64,000 bases of DNA from the NCBI GenBank assembly GCA_001898485.1, contig MKTY01000020.1:248001-312000 (forward strand). Reading direction: 5' to 3'. Numbering within the stretch: the first letter of the stretch is position 1; each line of letters opens with the position of its first letter. Source of the DNA: Sphingobacteriales bacterium 46-32 (GTDB lineage: Bacteria; Bacteroidota; Bacteroidia; Chitinophagales; Chitinophagaceae). Below are positions 1 to 8,330 of the stretch, piece by piece. A program made the position numbers and the translations under genes. The notes under the pieces were generated by a model. The model searched no databases. It saw only the letters and a program-made list of their open reading frames with translations, and had not been told where the DNA came from.

Positions 1-210
1 CCTTTTTAACCCTGCCTGATCGAGAATATTTACTTTTTCAAACACATAGTTTGGAGACGATTCAATATCGCGCAAATTTTCCAGGTTACCTGCATAAGTA
101 AGATCATCCAGATTTACAATACTGTAATCTGGGTACTTTATAACAAACAGGCGTACTACATGCGAACCAATAAAACCGGCTCCACCTGTTATTATAATTG
201 TTTGTTTCAT
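1..210 (-). CDS. rmlB: dTDP-glucose 4,6-dehydratase, N-terminal part (cut by window edge)
   Basis: Seventy codons run from ATG at 210 to the window edge without a stop. The product opens with a Rossmann dinucleotide motif (TGGAGFIGSH) and then LDDLTYAGNLENL, the segment that follows the NAD site in RmlB enzymes. RmlB makes dTDP-4-keto-6-deoxyglucose, the precursor of dTDP-rhamnose and other deoxysugars. It is the last visible gene of the minus-strand polysaccharide operon, 20 bases after the epimerase stop. The family match is clear from the N-terminus. The catalytic YxxxK lies outside the window, so activity cannot be judged. Confidence 0.86.
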   Translation of the reverse strand, partial: MKQTIIITGGAGFIGSHVVRLFVIKYPDYSIVNLDDLTYAGNLENLRDIESSPNYVFEKVNILDQAGLKR

Positions 211-230
211 CGGGAAAAGGTTATAATAAA

Positions 231-1199
231 TTAAACGGTTTTAAAAATATCTGCATGTTGTCTGTACCATGCATAGGTCTTTCGTAATCCCTCCGCAATG
301 TCTACCAACGGCTGATAGCCTAAGAGAGTACGGGCTTTTTCTATAGACGCCAGACTGTGTTTGACATCGCCTTTGCGTTCGGGGCCAAATACAGGCTCTA
401 AATCCGTACCGGCTTCTGTTTTCAACTTTTCAAAAAGTTCGATCAGAGATGTTTGATGACCACATGCAATATTGTATACCTGATTTACTGCCGCTGGGTT
501 GGTTGTCAGCAGTGCAAGAATGTTGGCACTGACTGCATTGTCAACATAAGTAAAATCACGGCTGTGGCTTCCATCACCATTGATATTTGGCGCTTGACCT
601 GTCATTAGCCCTTGCACAAAGAGAGGGATTACAGCTGCATACGGTCCCTGAGGATTCTGGCGGGGGCCAAAAATATTAAAATACCGCAGGCCAATAGGCT
701 CGAGATCATACAGACGGGCATACACCTGCGCATATAATTCGTTTACAAATTTTGTAACCGCATAAGGCGATAACGGGTTACCTATAGCATCTTCCACTTT
801 TGGCAGACCAGGATGGTCCCCATATGTTGATGAGCTGGCTGCATACACCACCCTTTTAATTCCCAGATCTTTTGCGGCAGTAAACAGATGAAGTGTGCCG
901 GTAATATTAACCTCATTGCTGGTTAACGGATCATTAATTGAGCGAGGTACCGATCCAAGCGCGGCCTGGTGTGAGATAGCATCTATTCCCTCACAGGCAT
1001 TCAGGCAGGCCTTAAAGTCCCTTATATCTCCCAGGATAAACTCAAAACGCTGATCGCTTTCATACTCTTTAAGATTATCCAGAGAGCCAGTAGCCAGATT
1101 ATCCAACACGCGCACCAGGGTAATATCTGTCCTTGCCAGCAAGGCGCCAACAAGATTTGATCCAATAAATCCGGCACCGCCGGTCACCAGTATTTTCAT
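231..1199 (-). CDS. UDP-N-acetylglucosamine 4-epimerase-like SDR enzyme
   Basis: This 322-residue extended SDR protein has GGAGFIG at residues 7-13 for NAD binding, a catalytic SST triad near 123-125 and Y146-x3-K150. The C-terminal half carries RYFNIFGPRQNP and GDGSHSRDFTYV, typical of the WbpP/TviC group that interconverts UDP-GlcNAc and UDP-GalNAc or their uronic acids. It probably supplies an activated sugar for the polysaccharide made by this operon. It lies between the tyrosine kinase (42 bases upstream) and rmlB. The SDR assignment is secure. The exact nucleotide sugar is inferred from the family. Confidence 0.86.
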   Translation of the reverse strand: MKILVTGGAGFIGSNLVGALLARTDITLVRVLDNLATGSLDNLKEYESDQRFEFILGDIRDFKACLNACEGIDAISHQAALGSVPRSINDPLTSNEVNITGTLHLFTAAKDLGIKRVVYAASSSTYGDHPGLPKVEDAIGNPLSPYAVTKFVNELYAQVYARLYDLEPIGLRYFNIFGPRQNPQGPYAAVIPLFVQGLMTGQAPNINGDGSHSRDFTYVDNAVSANILALLTTNPAAVNQVYNIACGHQTSLIELFEKLKTEAGTDLEPVFGPERKGDVKHSLASIEKARTLLGYQPLVDIAEGLRKTYAWYRQHADIFKTV

Positions 1200-1241
1200 T
1201 GTGTTATAAACTATTTTCGTTACCGCTATAACTCACCCCGA

Positions 1242-3653
1242 TCACCCTTTCTTTCCAAACCAGTTTAATGGATTAAGTTTCTTAAGAAACCGATCTGCCA
1301 GACCCGATTTCGGAGCAGTCTCGGCTTCATAATAAGATTCCTTTTCTCCATAGGTATAGCCATAACCATAACGACCGTACCCATAATATCCATAACCCGG
1401 CTTGAGTTTTACATCGTTGATTACAACGGAAACACCGGGCAGTTTATTTTCTCTATATACTTCATCAATCAACCCTATCTGTTTTTTGTAGGTATATCCC
1501 TGACGCGCAAGATAAAGAGTGCAGTCTGCATAACGCCCCAGAGCCATAGCATCGCTGACCATCCCAATGGGAGCCGTATCAATTATGATTACGTCAAATT
1601 TCTCTTTAAGGGCTTCAAACAATACATCCACTTTAGGGTTCAGGAGCAATTCTGAAGGATTGGGAGGAATAGGTCCACACGGAAGTACAAAGAGACTATC
1701 TGTCTCGGGTACAGGAAGAATAAGTCCTTCCAGTTCACTCCCACCAGCCAGAAAACTTGTAATCCCTTTTTGCTTTCCCATTTTCAGGCCAGCAAGTACC
1801 CTGGGTTTGCGGATGTCAAATTCCAGGATAATTGTTTTTTTACCCGCCAGGCCCATCACCGCTCCCATATTGGTGCTTACAAATGATTTACCCTCCCCGC
1901 TGAAGGAAGAAGTGACCAGTATAACGATCGGTTTTCTCTTTGTGATAAAAAAATCAAGATTTGACCGAATAGCTCTGAACTGTTCTGCAACCATCGTGCG
2001 GCTGGTCTTGGTAACGACCAGGGTGTTAAGAGAATAGGAATGTCCGACTTCCCCAATGATAGGCGCATTTGTAATCCGTTCAATGTCGTTACGGGTAGTG
2101 ATCTTATCGTTGAGTATTTCGACAATAAATAAAATAAGTGCGGGAATAGCTAACCCAATCAAAGCCGCAATCAATTGAATCATCCGCTTATTGGGCTTTA
2201 CTGGTACAAGATTAACACCGGCCTGATCAACAATTGACGTATTAGAAGTAGTGGCTGCTCGCTCAATACCTGCCTCTTCACGTTTACCTTCCAATAGGGT
2301 ATATAGTGCCAGTTTGGTACTGATCTGACGCTCCAGGTCAATTAATTCTTTCGCTTTGAAAGGCAGGTCTTTCAACATCCCCTTCTGCCTGGCAATATCT
2401 CCTTTTATTTTACTCAAGGCATCCAGATAAGACAGTTTTATATTACGGAGATTTTCTATCAGATCCTGTCTTTGCTGTTCTATGGTAGTCTCCAGTTCCC
2501 GCACTGCCGGATTGGCTACTGGTATATTGGCTTCCAGCATGACCTTCCGCTCCAGTTGAGCCTTATTATAACCAGCAATCAAATCATTCAGTACAGCATC
2601 TTCCAGACCAAGCGATGATGGCACAACAGACTGGCTGAACTGGTTGCGTTTATCCTTCAGGTACGAAGTAATATAATCCACCAGTCCGATCTTTATCTCC
2701 TGCGTCTGAACGTTTTGATCTGCCATATCAATACGGGCGAGGGAACTACCTGACTGTACAGTCACGTCTACAATATCATTACGTCCTTTATAAGTCAATG
2801 CAATATCCTGCAGACTATCCAGCTCCCCTTTGAGGCTGGTTAAACGGTCGTCAATGAAACGGAGTTTCTGGTCGGTAGAGTAATTTTTCTGTTCTATTGT
2901 TAAAGAATCGTATTGCACCATCAGAGAGTTCACAATATCGGCTGCCAGTTTTGCATTATCCGCTTCAAGGCTTATCAGAAGAATGCCTGTACCACTCGAT
3001 TTTGGTTGTACACGAACATTGCCTGCAAAGCTCCTGGCAACCGACTCAGTAGGTCGCCACTTTATTTTAAATTCAGCACCCACAGCCAAAGCAAGGTTTT
3101 CAATCAGAGTAAACTCGCCTTCAGGCAATTTAAAACGTTTACCAAAAACCACTGGCTCATCCAGCCCATTAATTTTAAATTTCCCCTGGCCAAGGTATTT
3201 CAAATCGATAGTAAACGAATGGGTTGAGTCGGCAATGTTATGAGTGAGTAGCCTGAAAGGATGCTGGCCATAAGCATTTCTGTCGAGAATACGGCCAATA
3301 ACAGTAATATTGTATTGAAGCCCCAAACGATTAACCACGCGTGCCATCACAGGTCTGGATTTGATGATCTCCATCTCACTCTGAATGTTCTGTGCACGAT
3401 TATTACCGGCAAGCAGGTCTTCCACCTTATCTGACTTCTGGCTGGTTTGCTGACTCTTGATCTGCAAACTTCCCGACGCTGAATATACACGGTTAGTATA
3501 CCTTAAATAAACAAATGCGGCCAAAAGAGCCAAGGCCACCGATAAAATAAAATAAGGCAGGAATCGGATATACCGATAAAACAATTCCTTGATAGTCAGA
3601 GACGACCCTTCTGACCTCTGTTCTTGTTTCGCTATCTTAAACTGATCTTCCAT
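1242..3653 (-). CDS. Wzc-like chain-length regulator with BY-kinase domain
   Basis: This 803-residue inner-membrane protein begins with a Wzz domain: a transmembrane segment near residues 30-52, a long periplasmic coiled-coil region, and a second transmembrane segment near 490-515. A cytoplasmic bacterial tyrosine kinase follows, with Walker A (SGEGKS, lysine 589), a Walker A' aspartate in EFDIRKPR and Walker B in IIIDTAP. The tail from about 749 is very tyrosine-rich (repeated YGYG), the usual autophosphorylation cluster. Such proteins control polymer length and export together with the Wza-type lipoprotein encoded 20 bases upstream. Length and domain order are normal, and the reading frame is intact. 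Confidence 0.93.
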   Translation of the reverse strand: MEDQFKIAKQEQRSEGSSLTIKELFYRYIRFLPYFILSVALALLAAFVYLRYTNRVYSASGSLQIKSQQTSQKSDKVEDLLAGNNRAQNIQSEMEIIKSRPVMARVVNRLGLQYNITVIGRILDRNAYGQHPFRLLTHNIADSTHSFTIDLKYLGQGKFKINGLDEPVVFGKRFKLPEGEFTLIENLALAVGAEFKIKWRPTESVARSFAGNVRVQPKSSGTGILLISLEADNAKLAADIVNSLMVQYDSLTIEQKNYSTDQKLRFIDDRLTSLKGELDSLQDIALTYKGRNDIVDVTVQSGSSLARIDMADQNVQTQEIKIGLVDYITSYLKDKRNQFSQSVVPSSLGLEDAVLNDLIAGYNKAQLERKVMLEANIPVANPAVRELETTIEQQRQDLIENLRNIKLSYLDALSKIKGDIARQKGMLKDLPFKAKELIDLERQISTKLALYTLLEGKREEAGIERAATTSNTSIVDQAGVNLVPVKPNKRMIQLIAALIGLAIPALILFIVEILNDKITTRNDIERITNAPIIGEVGHSYSLNTLVVTKTSRTMVAEQFRAIRSNLDFFITKRKPIVILVTSSFSGEGKSFVSTNMGAVMGLAGKKTIILEFDIRKPRVLAGLKMGKQKGITSFLAGGSELEGLILPVPETDSLFVLPCGPIPPNPSELLLNPKVDVLFEALKEKFDVIIIDTAPIGMVSDAMALGRYADCTLYLARQGYTYKKQIGLIDEVYRENKLPGVSVVINDVKLKPGYGYYGYGRYGYGYTYGEKESYYEAETAPKSGLADRFLKKLNPLNWFGKKG

Positions 3654-3673
3654 TACTCCTAATTAGAAAACAA

Positions 3674-4459
3674 TTATTGAAACAATCTCACCACTACAGC
3701 CATAGCTGTTATAACACTCAACACAAAACCTGCCTGACGAAAGAAAGCTTCCTGTTCTGTTTTTTTCGCCTTACGTATACTGGGGTCTACCAGAATCATA
3801 TCGTTTTGTTGTAAATTATAATAGGGAGATGTGAATAAATCCCCTGACGACAAATCCACAATACCGACTTCCCGCTTCCCATTTGATTCCCTGACTACTT
3901 TCACCGCTTGTTTTAACCCAAAATCGGTTACTCCGCCAGCGAGACCAATCGCTTCAAGAATATTTACTTTCTCCCCCGGTATCTGTATCACCCCCTGACG
4001 TCCAACTTCACCAAGCACCGTAATCCGGAGATTCTGAAATCTTATAATGATTGAAGGGTTGGCAAGTACAGAATCTTTTTCATTTATTTTCCGAAGAATT
4101 GAATCCCCCAACTCCTGACGGGTTAACCCTTCCGCATGTACTTTTCCAATCATCGGATAATCAATATCACCACGGGCATCGACCAAAAAACCGTTAGAAG
4201 CAGATGCTCCATCTGGACCTCCTGCCGCACTCCCAGGCAGATTGTACGGCATATCCGAAATCTCTCTTTTTGTACTGGCACTATAAACCTGAATGCCTAA
4301 AATGTCATTTTTCTGTATTCTCAACTCCGGATACAGCACTGCCGCTGTACGGGTCGTATCAGACACCTGTTGCAGATAATTAGGAATACGCTTTTGCGTA
4401 CCACAGGAAATAAAATAAAAAGGGAAGGAAAGGAATAATAAAAACCGGAATAGTTTCAT
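3674..4459 (-). CDS. Polysaccharide export outer-membrane lipoprotein (Wza/BexD type)
   Basis: The product starts at the ATG at 4459, because this gives a lipoprotein signal (MKLFRFLLFLSFPFYFISC) ending in a lipobox cysteine. An in-frame ATG at 4498 would bury that signal and overlap the upstream gene. A poly_export domain follows (LRIQKNDILGIQVYSA) and then a SLBB segment (ITVLGEVGRQGVIQIPGE). A hydrophobic helix near the C-terminus fits the membrane-spanning helix of Wza-like translocons. It works with the co-transcribed BY-kinase to move polysaccharide across the envelope. Confidence 0.9.
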   Translation of the reverse strand: MKLFRFLLFLSFPFYFISCGTQKRIPNYLQQVSDTTRTAAVLYPELRIQKNDILGIQVYSASTKREISDMPYNLPGSAAGGPDGASASNGFLVDARGDIDYPMIGKVHAEGLTRQELGDSILRKINEKDSVLANPSIIIRFQNLRITVLGEVGRQGVIQIPGEKVNILEAIGLAGGVTDFGLKQAVKVVRESNGKREVGIVDLSSGDLFTSPYYNLQQNDMILVDPSIRKAKKTEQEAFFRQAGFVLSVITAMAVVVRLFQ

Positions 4460-4469
4460 GAATACTTCT

Positions 4470-5000
4470 TTAAGGATTACGGTCCTTCTTTTTGCCATTT
4501 ATTTCTGGCCGGGCCGAAGTTAGTTTACTTCTTTCAATATGGGCTACCAATACATAACCGAGGCTGTCGATGGCGACCTTGACTGTTTTATGCCGTACGT
4601 CCACCACCTCACCCTCCTGATCCATCAGCGGACCACTGGTTATCTTCACCCGTTCATATTTTTCAATACTGATTGGTTCTACTTCCACATTCTCATGCTC
4701 ATTCAAAAACCGCTTGATAGCCTGAATCTCTTTTTCACGAATCACAGCTGGTTTACCATTCCAGTAAACGAAATTGACCACACCGGGGGTCATTCGAACC
4801 ACAGCGCGGTCTTCATCGTCTACCCTTACAAATACGTATGATTTGAAAAGCGGCTCTTCTACCAGCTTTACCCGATCACTCCATTTACGCCGCACCTTAT
4901 TAAGTGGGCAATAGCTTTCTAATCCCTTGTCTGTCAACAGCTGATTGACTTTTTTTTCCCATCGGGGGCGGCTATATACTGCTAACCATTTACGCGACAC
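4470..5000 (-). CDS. UpxY-family NusG-like transcription antiterminator
   Basis: The 176-residue protein has a NusG N-terminal fold (WLAVYSRPRWEKKVNQLL) and a KOW-type C-terminal segment (KITSGPLMDQEGEVVDV). In Bacteroides, UpxY proteins are encoded first in each capsule operon and let RNA polymerase read through the leader of that operon only. Its place as first gene, 10 bases before the export lipoprotein and about 110 bases downstream of a strong promoter, matches this role. The leader also holds a 7-bp hairpin just before the start, a possible recruitment or pause site. Confidence 0.9.
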   Translation of the reverse strand: MSRKWLAVYSRPRWEKKVNQLLTDKGLESYCPLNKVRRKWSDRVKLVEEPLFKSYVFVRVDDEDRAVVRMTPGVVNFVYWNGKPAVIREKEIQAIKRFLNEHENVEVEPISIEKYERVKITSGPLMDQEGEVVDVRHKTVKVAIDSLGYVLVAHIERSKLTSARPEINGKKKDRNP

Positions 5001-5013
5001 AACTTATTTATTT

Positions 5014-5030
5014 AGATGGCTTCGCCATCT
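5014..5030 (-). promoter_or_regulatory. Leader hairpin before the antiterminator gene
   Basis: Perfect 7-bp inverted repeat AGATGGC/GCCATCT with a 3-base loop, placed 13 bases upstream of the UpxY start in the transcribed leader. No U-run follows, so it is unlikely to be a terminator. It could be a pause or antiterminator-loading hairpin. Confidence 0.45.
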
Positions 5031-5115
5031 CGGTCACATAAATTGTTTTTTACAGGACCGGTTAATTAAAGCGATCTATCAACGAAAAATACCCTCGTCT
5101 ATTGTCGCACAGGTG

Positions 5116-5146
5116 CAAATATAATCGCCTAAATGTGACTGGCAAA
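5116..5146 (-). promoter_or_regulatory. Bacteroidota sigma-ABfr type promoter of the polysaccharide operon
   Basis: On the minus strand the sequence reads TTTG, 19 bases, TATATTTG. This matches the Bacteroidota consensus TTTG-N19-TAnnTTTG exactly, in spacing as well as in both boxes. Transcription would begin near 5108-5110, giving a leader of about 110 bases before the UpxY gene. Confidence 0.75.
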
Positions 5147-5183
5147 GGAATAAAATGAACAGATTTTGAATGATTTGTTATTG

Positions 5184-5199
5184 ACTAACGATTGTTAGT
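5184..5199. promoter_or_regulatory. Dyad ACTAAC-N4-GTTAGT, candidate repressor operator
   Basis: A perfect 6-bp dyad with a 4-base spacer lies 43 bases upstream of the acyltransferase start and about 40 bases beyond the -33 box of the polysaccharide promoter. The form resembles TetR-family operators. No regulator gene is adjacent, so the binding protein is unknown. Confidence 0.35.
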
Positions 5200-5242
5200 T
5201 TAAAATAAGACTTCATATATCTGCTATCTCCCAAAGAATGCA

Positions 5243-6424
5243 ATGACCGCTTTTTCCTACATTTATAAAAAACCAACTGCAGTGAATCAGCGCTTCTATT
5301 CGCTCGATGTTTTTCGCGGAGCTACTGTTTGCCTTATGATCCTGGTAAATAACCCCGGCTCCTGGTCGCATATCTATCCGCCGTTGAAACATGCCCCCTG
5401 GCATGGTCTTACCCCTACTGACCTGGTATTCCCTTTCTTTTTATTTGCCGTGGGAAATGCCCTGTCATTTGTGATGCCGCGCCTGGAAGCTGGCGGAGCT
5501 GCCATCTTCTGGAAAAAAGTGATCAAACGTACTGCCCTCATCTTTCTTATCGGGCTCTTCCTTAATTGGTGGCCTTTTGTACGCTGGCAGGAAGATAATC
5601 TCCGGTTCATTCCCTGGGTAAACGAAGAAGGCACACGGGGCGTACGCATACTGGGCGTACTTCAACGCATTGCTCTCTGCTATTTCTTTGCAGCCATTCT
5701 TTTATATTATCTGAAACCACGCAAAGCATTTTATGTGGGCTTGGTAACCCTTTTAGCCTACTGGGCTATCTGCTATACGGGCAATCCGGCAGATCCGTAT
5801 AGCCTGGCGGGCTGGTTTGGCACAGAAGATATCGATAAAAAAATACTGGGTACCGCACATTTATACAAAGGCGAAGGAGTGCCTTTTGATCCCGAAGGAC
5901 TGGCCAGCACTGCTGCTGCCATCGTGCAGGTACTATTTGGGTTTATGGTGGGTGATTATATCCAGAAAAAAGGAAAAAATTTTGAAATGGTTACCGGCCT
6001 GTTTGTTGCCGGAGTAGCCCTTCTCATTACCGGCTTTATGTGGGATATGGTATTTCCGATCAATAAAAAGATATGGACCAGTTCCTTTACGGTATATACA
6101 TCCGGCCTGGCCACTATTACAATCGCCACAATGATCTATATGATCGAATTTCGCGGTTACAAAGGCGCAGTTGCCCGCTTCTTCGATGTTTTTGGCAAAA
6201 ATGCCCTTTTTGTTTTTGCGTTAAGTGCTTTTTTACCCAAAGGCCTTTCACTGATCCGGCTGGGCGATGGTGTCAATCCCTGGAACTGGCTTTATACACG
6301 TGTATTCAGGTTTATTCCCGGTGATCCGCGTCTCCCGTCATTATTATACGCTCTGTGCGTCATCACCTTTATGTGGATGATCTGCTACTGGATGGATCGG
6401 AAGAAGATATATATTAAAGTGTAA
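5243..6424 (+). CDS. HGSNAT-like membrane acyltransferase (DUF5009/DUF1624 family)
   Basis: This 393-residue polytopic membrane protein opens with the family signature RFYSLDVFRGATVCLMILVNN and then WHGLTPTDLVFPFFLFAVG. About ten hydrophobic segments follow. The family includes human heparan-alpha-glucosaminide N-acetyltransferase, which moves acetyl groups from cytosolic acetyl-CoA to sugars on the far side of the membrane. Bacteroidota homologues are usually linked to glycan modification. It is divergent from the polysaccharide operon, with 240 bases between the starts, so a role in acetylating that or another surface glycan is plausible but unproven. Confidence 0.85.
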   Translation: MTAFSYIYKKPTAVNQRFYSLDVFRGATVCLMILVNNPGSWSHIYPPLKHAPWHGLTPTDLVFPFFLFAVGNALSFVMPRLEAGGAAIFWKKVIKRTALIFLIGLFLNWWPFVRWQEDNLRFIPWVNEEGTRGVRILGVLQRIALCYFFAAILLYYLKPRKAFYVGLVTLLAYWAICYTGNPADPYSLAGWFGTEDIDKKILGTAHLYKGEGVPFDPEGLASTAAAIVQVLFGFMVGDYIQKKGKNFEMVTGLFVAGVALLITGFMWDMVFPINKKIWTSSFTVYTSGLATITIATMIYMIEFRGYKGAVARFFDVFGKNALFVFALSAFLPKGLSLIRLGDGVNPWNWLYTRVFRFIPGDPRLPSLLYALCVITFMWMICYWMDRKKIYIKV

Positions 6425-6510
6425 GAGCAATATGCTGATGTGCTAATGCTGATGAGTTAATGAAGGGGTTCCTTTAGAATAATCAATTAACAAAAATGAA
6501 TACAATGAAT

Positions 6511-6540
6511 AAGAATGCCGGTGTATGCCGGCATTCTTTT
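6511..6540 (+). terminator. Intrinsic terminator after the acyltransferase gene
   Basis: An 11-bp perfect stem (AAGAATGCCGG with its complement) closes a 6-base loop, and the 3' arm runs into TTTT. It lies 87 bases after the stop codon. The A-rich left flank could let it work weakly in the other direction for rtcB. Confidence 0.75.
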
Positions 6541-6604
6541 ACCTTCTTGTCATTATGTATAAAGAACAACTCAGCCACCATTCAGCTTTAAAAGTCGGCA
6601 AGGA

Positions 6605-6674
6605 TTTATCTGCGTAAATCTGCGCCATCTGCGGGAAATCTTGCCCGCAGAAAACGCAGAATACCGCAGATAAA
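6605..6674. repeat. ATCTGCG-type palindromic repeat
   Basis: Three copies of ATCTGCG occur on the left, and CGCAG words occur in mirror order on the right. The outer arms are TTTATCTGCG/CGCAGATAAA and the inner stem is CTGCGGG/CCCGCAG, so the 70 bases can fold into one long imperfect hairpin. I recall similar words in intergenic regions of other Bacteroidota, which suggests a dispersed REP-like element. The copy number in this genome cannot be seen here. Confidence 0.6.
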
Positions 6675-6806
6675 GGATTTCAACAGGAATAAATCATGCT
6701 GAAATCTGAATAGAGTCGCTACTGCATTTTTCAGGATTTCTCCGGACAACAGTGATTGCCCAATCATCAAATCTCATCAGCACATTAACACATCAGCACA
6801 TCAATC

Positions 6807-8207
6807 CTATCCGTCCATCTTCACTATTCTCGGCGTAAACCGTCCAATGGTGGTAACCAGTTGCTTCTGGGAATTCATGACTTCATAAATATCCTTGTAA
6901 GCAAACGGCGCTTCATCAAGACCACCTCCCAGCAATTTTACACCGGTGCGTTTCAACTCTTCCTTCAAGGCCGCATGAGAGATCGATTGCATTGCTGCAC
7001 CGCGGCTCATTCGCCGTCCTGCTCCGTGTGCCGCTGAATTAACGGCGGCCGGTTCACCTTTTCCTTTCACGATAAAGCCATCGGCCGTCATGGAACCCGG
7101 TATAATTCCCAGTACATCCCTGCCGGCCGGAGTAGCACCTTTGCGATGCACAATCACTTCCTGCCCTTCCCATTGTTCTTTCCAGGCAAAATTGTGATGA
7201 TTCTCTACCACCTTTATCGGTTTACGTCCCAGTTCCCGTGCGATCCTGGCGTGAATTACATCATGACAGGCTTTGGCATAGTCGCCGGCGAGGTTCATGG
7301 CCAGCCAGTACTCCATACCTTCTTCCTCATCAAGCATAAGCCAGGCGAGGTTTTTGGCATCGGCGGGAAGCCGGCGTTTACTGATAGCAATACTGGTATA
7401 ATGATTGGCAATCTTTGCTCCGAGTGCCCGTGAACCCGAGTGCGATAACAGACCCAGGTATTGACCAGCTTCTACTCCCAGCACCGCATCCTTTTCTTCG
7501 ATGTTCACTGCGCCAAACTCCACAAAGTGGTTGCCGGATCCGGAAGTACCCAGTTGTTTCCACGTACGGCCGTGCATATTTTTCAACAGCGGCAATTGCT
7601 GAAACAGGGGATCGTCCATAACGGCGTGATTACTTGCCTGCTTAAATTGTGCGCCGCTGCCAAACAGTGTAGCCTCATCGAGTATACGGGCAAACTGATG
7701 CTCCCGTTGCGTGAGTTCTTTTGGCGCAATGTCAAAAATACTCAGGCACATGCGGCAACCAATATCAACCCCCACACCATAAGGTATCACAGAGTGATGT
7801 GTAGCCAGCACGCCACCAATCGGCAAACCATAGCCTGCATGTGCATCCGGCATCAGCGCTCCTGCTACTGATACAGGTAATTTGGCAGCTGTATACATCT
7901 GGTGCATGGCCGTTTCTTCAATATGTTCGCTCCCGAATACATTAAACTGAATACCGCTTTTATTAAGCGAAGCAGCAATTGGTTCTTTCTCCGCAGGTGG
8001 CATGAGTTTTTCCGCAATCACAGCGAGTATCGCATCCTGGCTGTATTCAACCGGAGCTGCCAATACGCTCTTCAATAAATTCATAACCACCTCCTTTTTT
8101 TCGAATCTGCAATTCTTTTCCATTACCTGCATGGCCACACTGATTGCCGGTCCTTCCGGAAAACCAATGCCGCGCAGTTCTTTTGCTATTAATTTTAATC
8201 GTCCCAT
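6807..8207 (-). CDS. rtcB: RtcB RNA ligase with N-terminal extension
   Basis: RtcB joins RNA 3'-phosphate or 2',3'-cyclic phosphate ends to 5'-OH ends using GTP and manganese. This 466-residue protein keeps all six key residues known from the archaeal enzyme: Asp148 and Cys151 (GVDIGCRM), His227 (SGNHFVE), His256 (LSHSGSR), His338 (ENHHNF) and the guanylylated histidine His394 (AAHGAGRRMSR). Roughly 80 residues precede the usual start of the family. The motifs MPDAHAGYG and GCRM, in place of MPDVHLGKG and GCGM, mark a distinct subgroup. It is the last gene of a minus-strand set with a slipin, a tRNA-like RNA, an AAA+ ATPase and a YkuK-like protein, which points to stress-linked RNA repair. 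Confidence 0.95.
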   Translation of the reverse strand: MGRLKLIAKELRGIGFPEGPAISVAMQVMEKNCRFEKKEVVMNLLKSVLAAPVEYSQDAILAVIAEKLMPPAEKEPIAASLNKSGIQFNVFGSEHIEETAMHQMYTAAKLPVSVAGALMPDAHAGYGLPIGGVLATHHSVIPYGVGVDIGCRMCLSIFDIAPKELTQREHQFARILDEATLFGSGAQFKQASNHAVMDDPLFQQLPLLKNMHGRTWKQLGTSGSGNHFVEFGAVNIEEKDAVLGVEAGQYLGLLSHSGSRALGAKIANHYTSIAISKRRLPADAKNLAWLMLDEEEGMEYWLAMNLAGDYAKACHDVIHARIARELGRKPIKVVENHHNFAWKEQWEGQEVIVHRKGATPAGRDVLGIIPGSMTADGFIVKGKGEPAAVNSAAHGAGRRMSRGAAMQSISHAALKEELKRTGVKLLGGGLDEAPFAYKDIYEVMNSQKQLVTTIGRFTPRIVKMDG

Positions 8208-8221
8208 TTTTTAAGTTTTTA

Positions 8222-8330
8222 GTAAGGTAAAAGGCAAAGGGTGGAAGGTTAAAAGAATAAGAAGATAGCCCCTTCTGTTTTCAATATTACCTTTCTCCTT
8301 TTGCCATTTACCTTATCCCTTACTGAATAT
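8222..8330. repeat. AAGGTAAAAGGCAAA-type inverted repeat between slipin and rtcB
   Basis: The left arm reads AGTAAGGTAAAAGGCAAAGG. The reverse complement of the right arm reads AGTAAGGGATAAGG followed by TAAATGGCAAAAGG. The right arm includes the stop codon of the slipin gene. The 105-base spacer between the two genes is nearly all repeat, so the transcript can form a long AU-rich hairpin between them. Confidence 0.6.

Larger units (their letters stand above)
6431..6804. repeat. Imperfect inverted repeat enclosing the intergenic region (arms 6431-6460 and 6774-6804)
   Basis: The left arm contains GCTGATGTGCTAATG then CTGATGAG. The reverse complement of the right arm reads GCTGATGTGTTAATG then TGCTGATGAG. 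The arms differ by one substitution and a two-base indel. They sit just after the stop of the acyltransferase and just before the stop of rtcB, so they bracket a convergent intergenic region of about 380 bases. No coding potential is seen between them. The inner part holds a terminator and a second repeat element. Confidence 0.65.
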
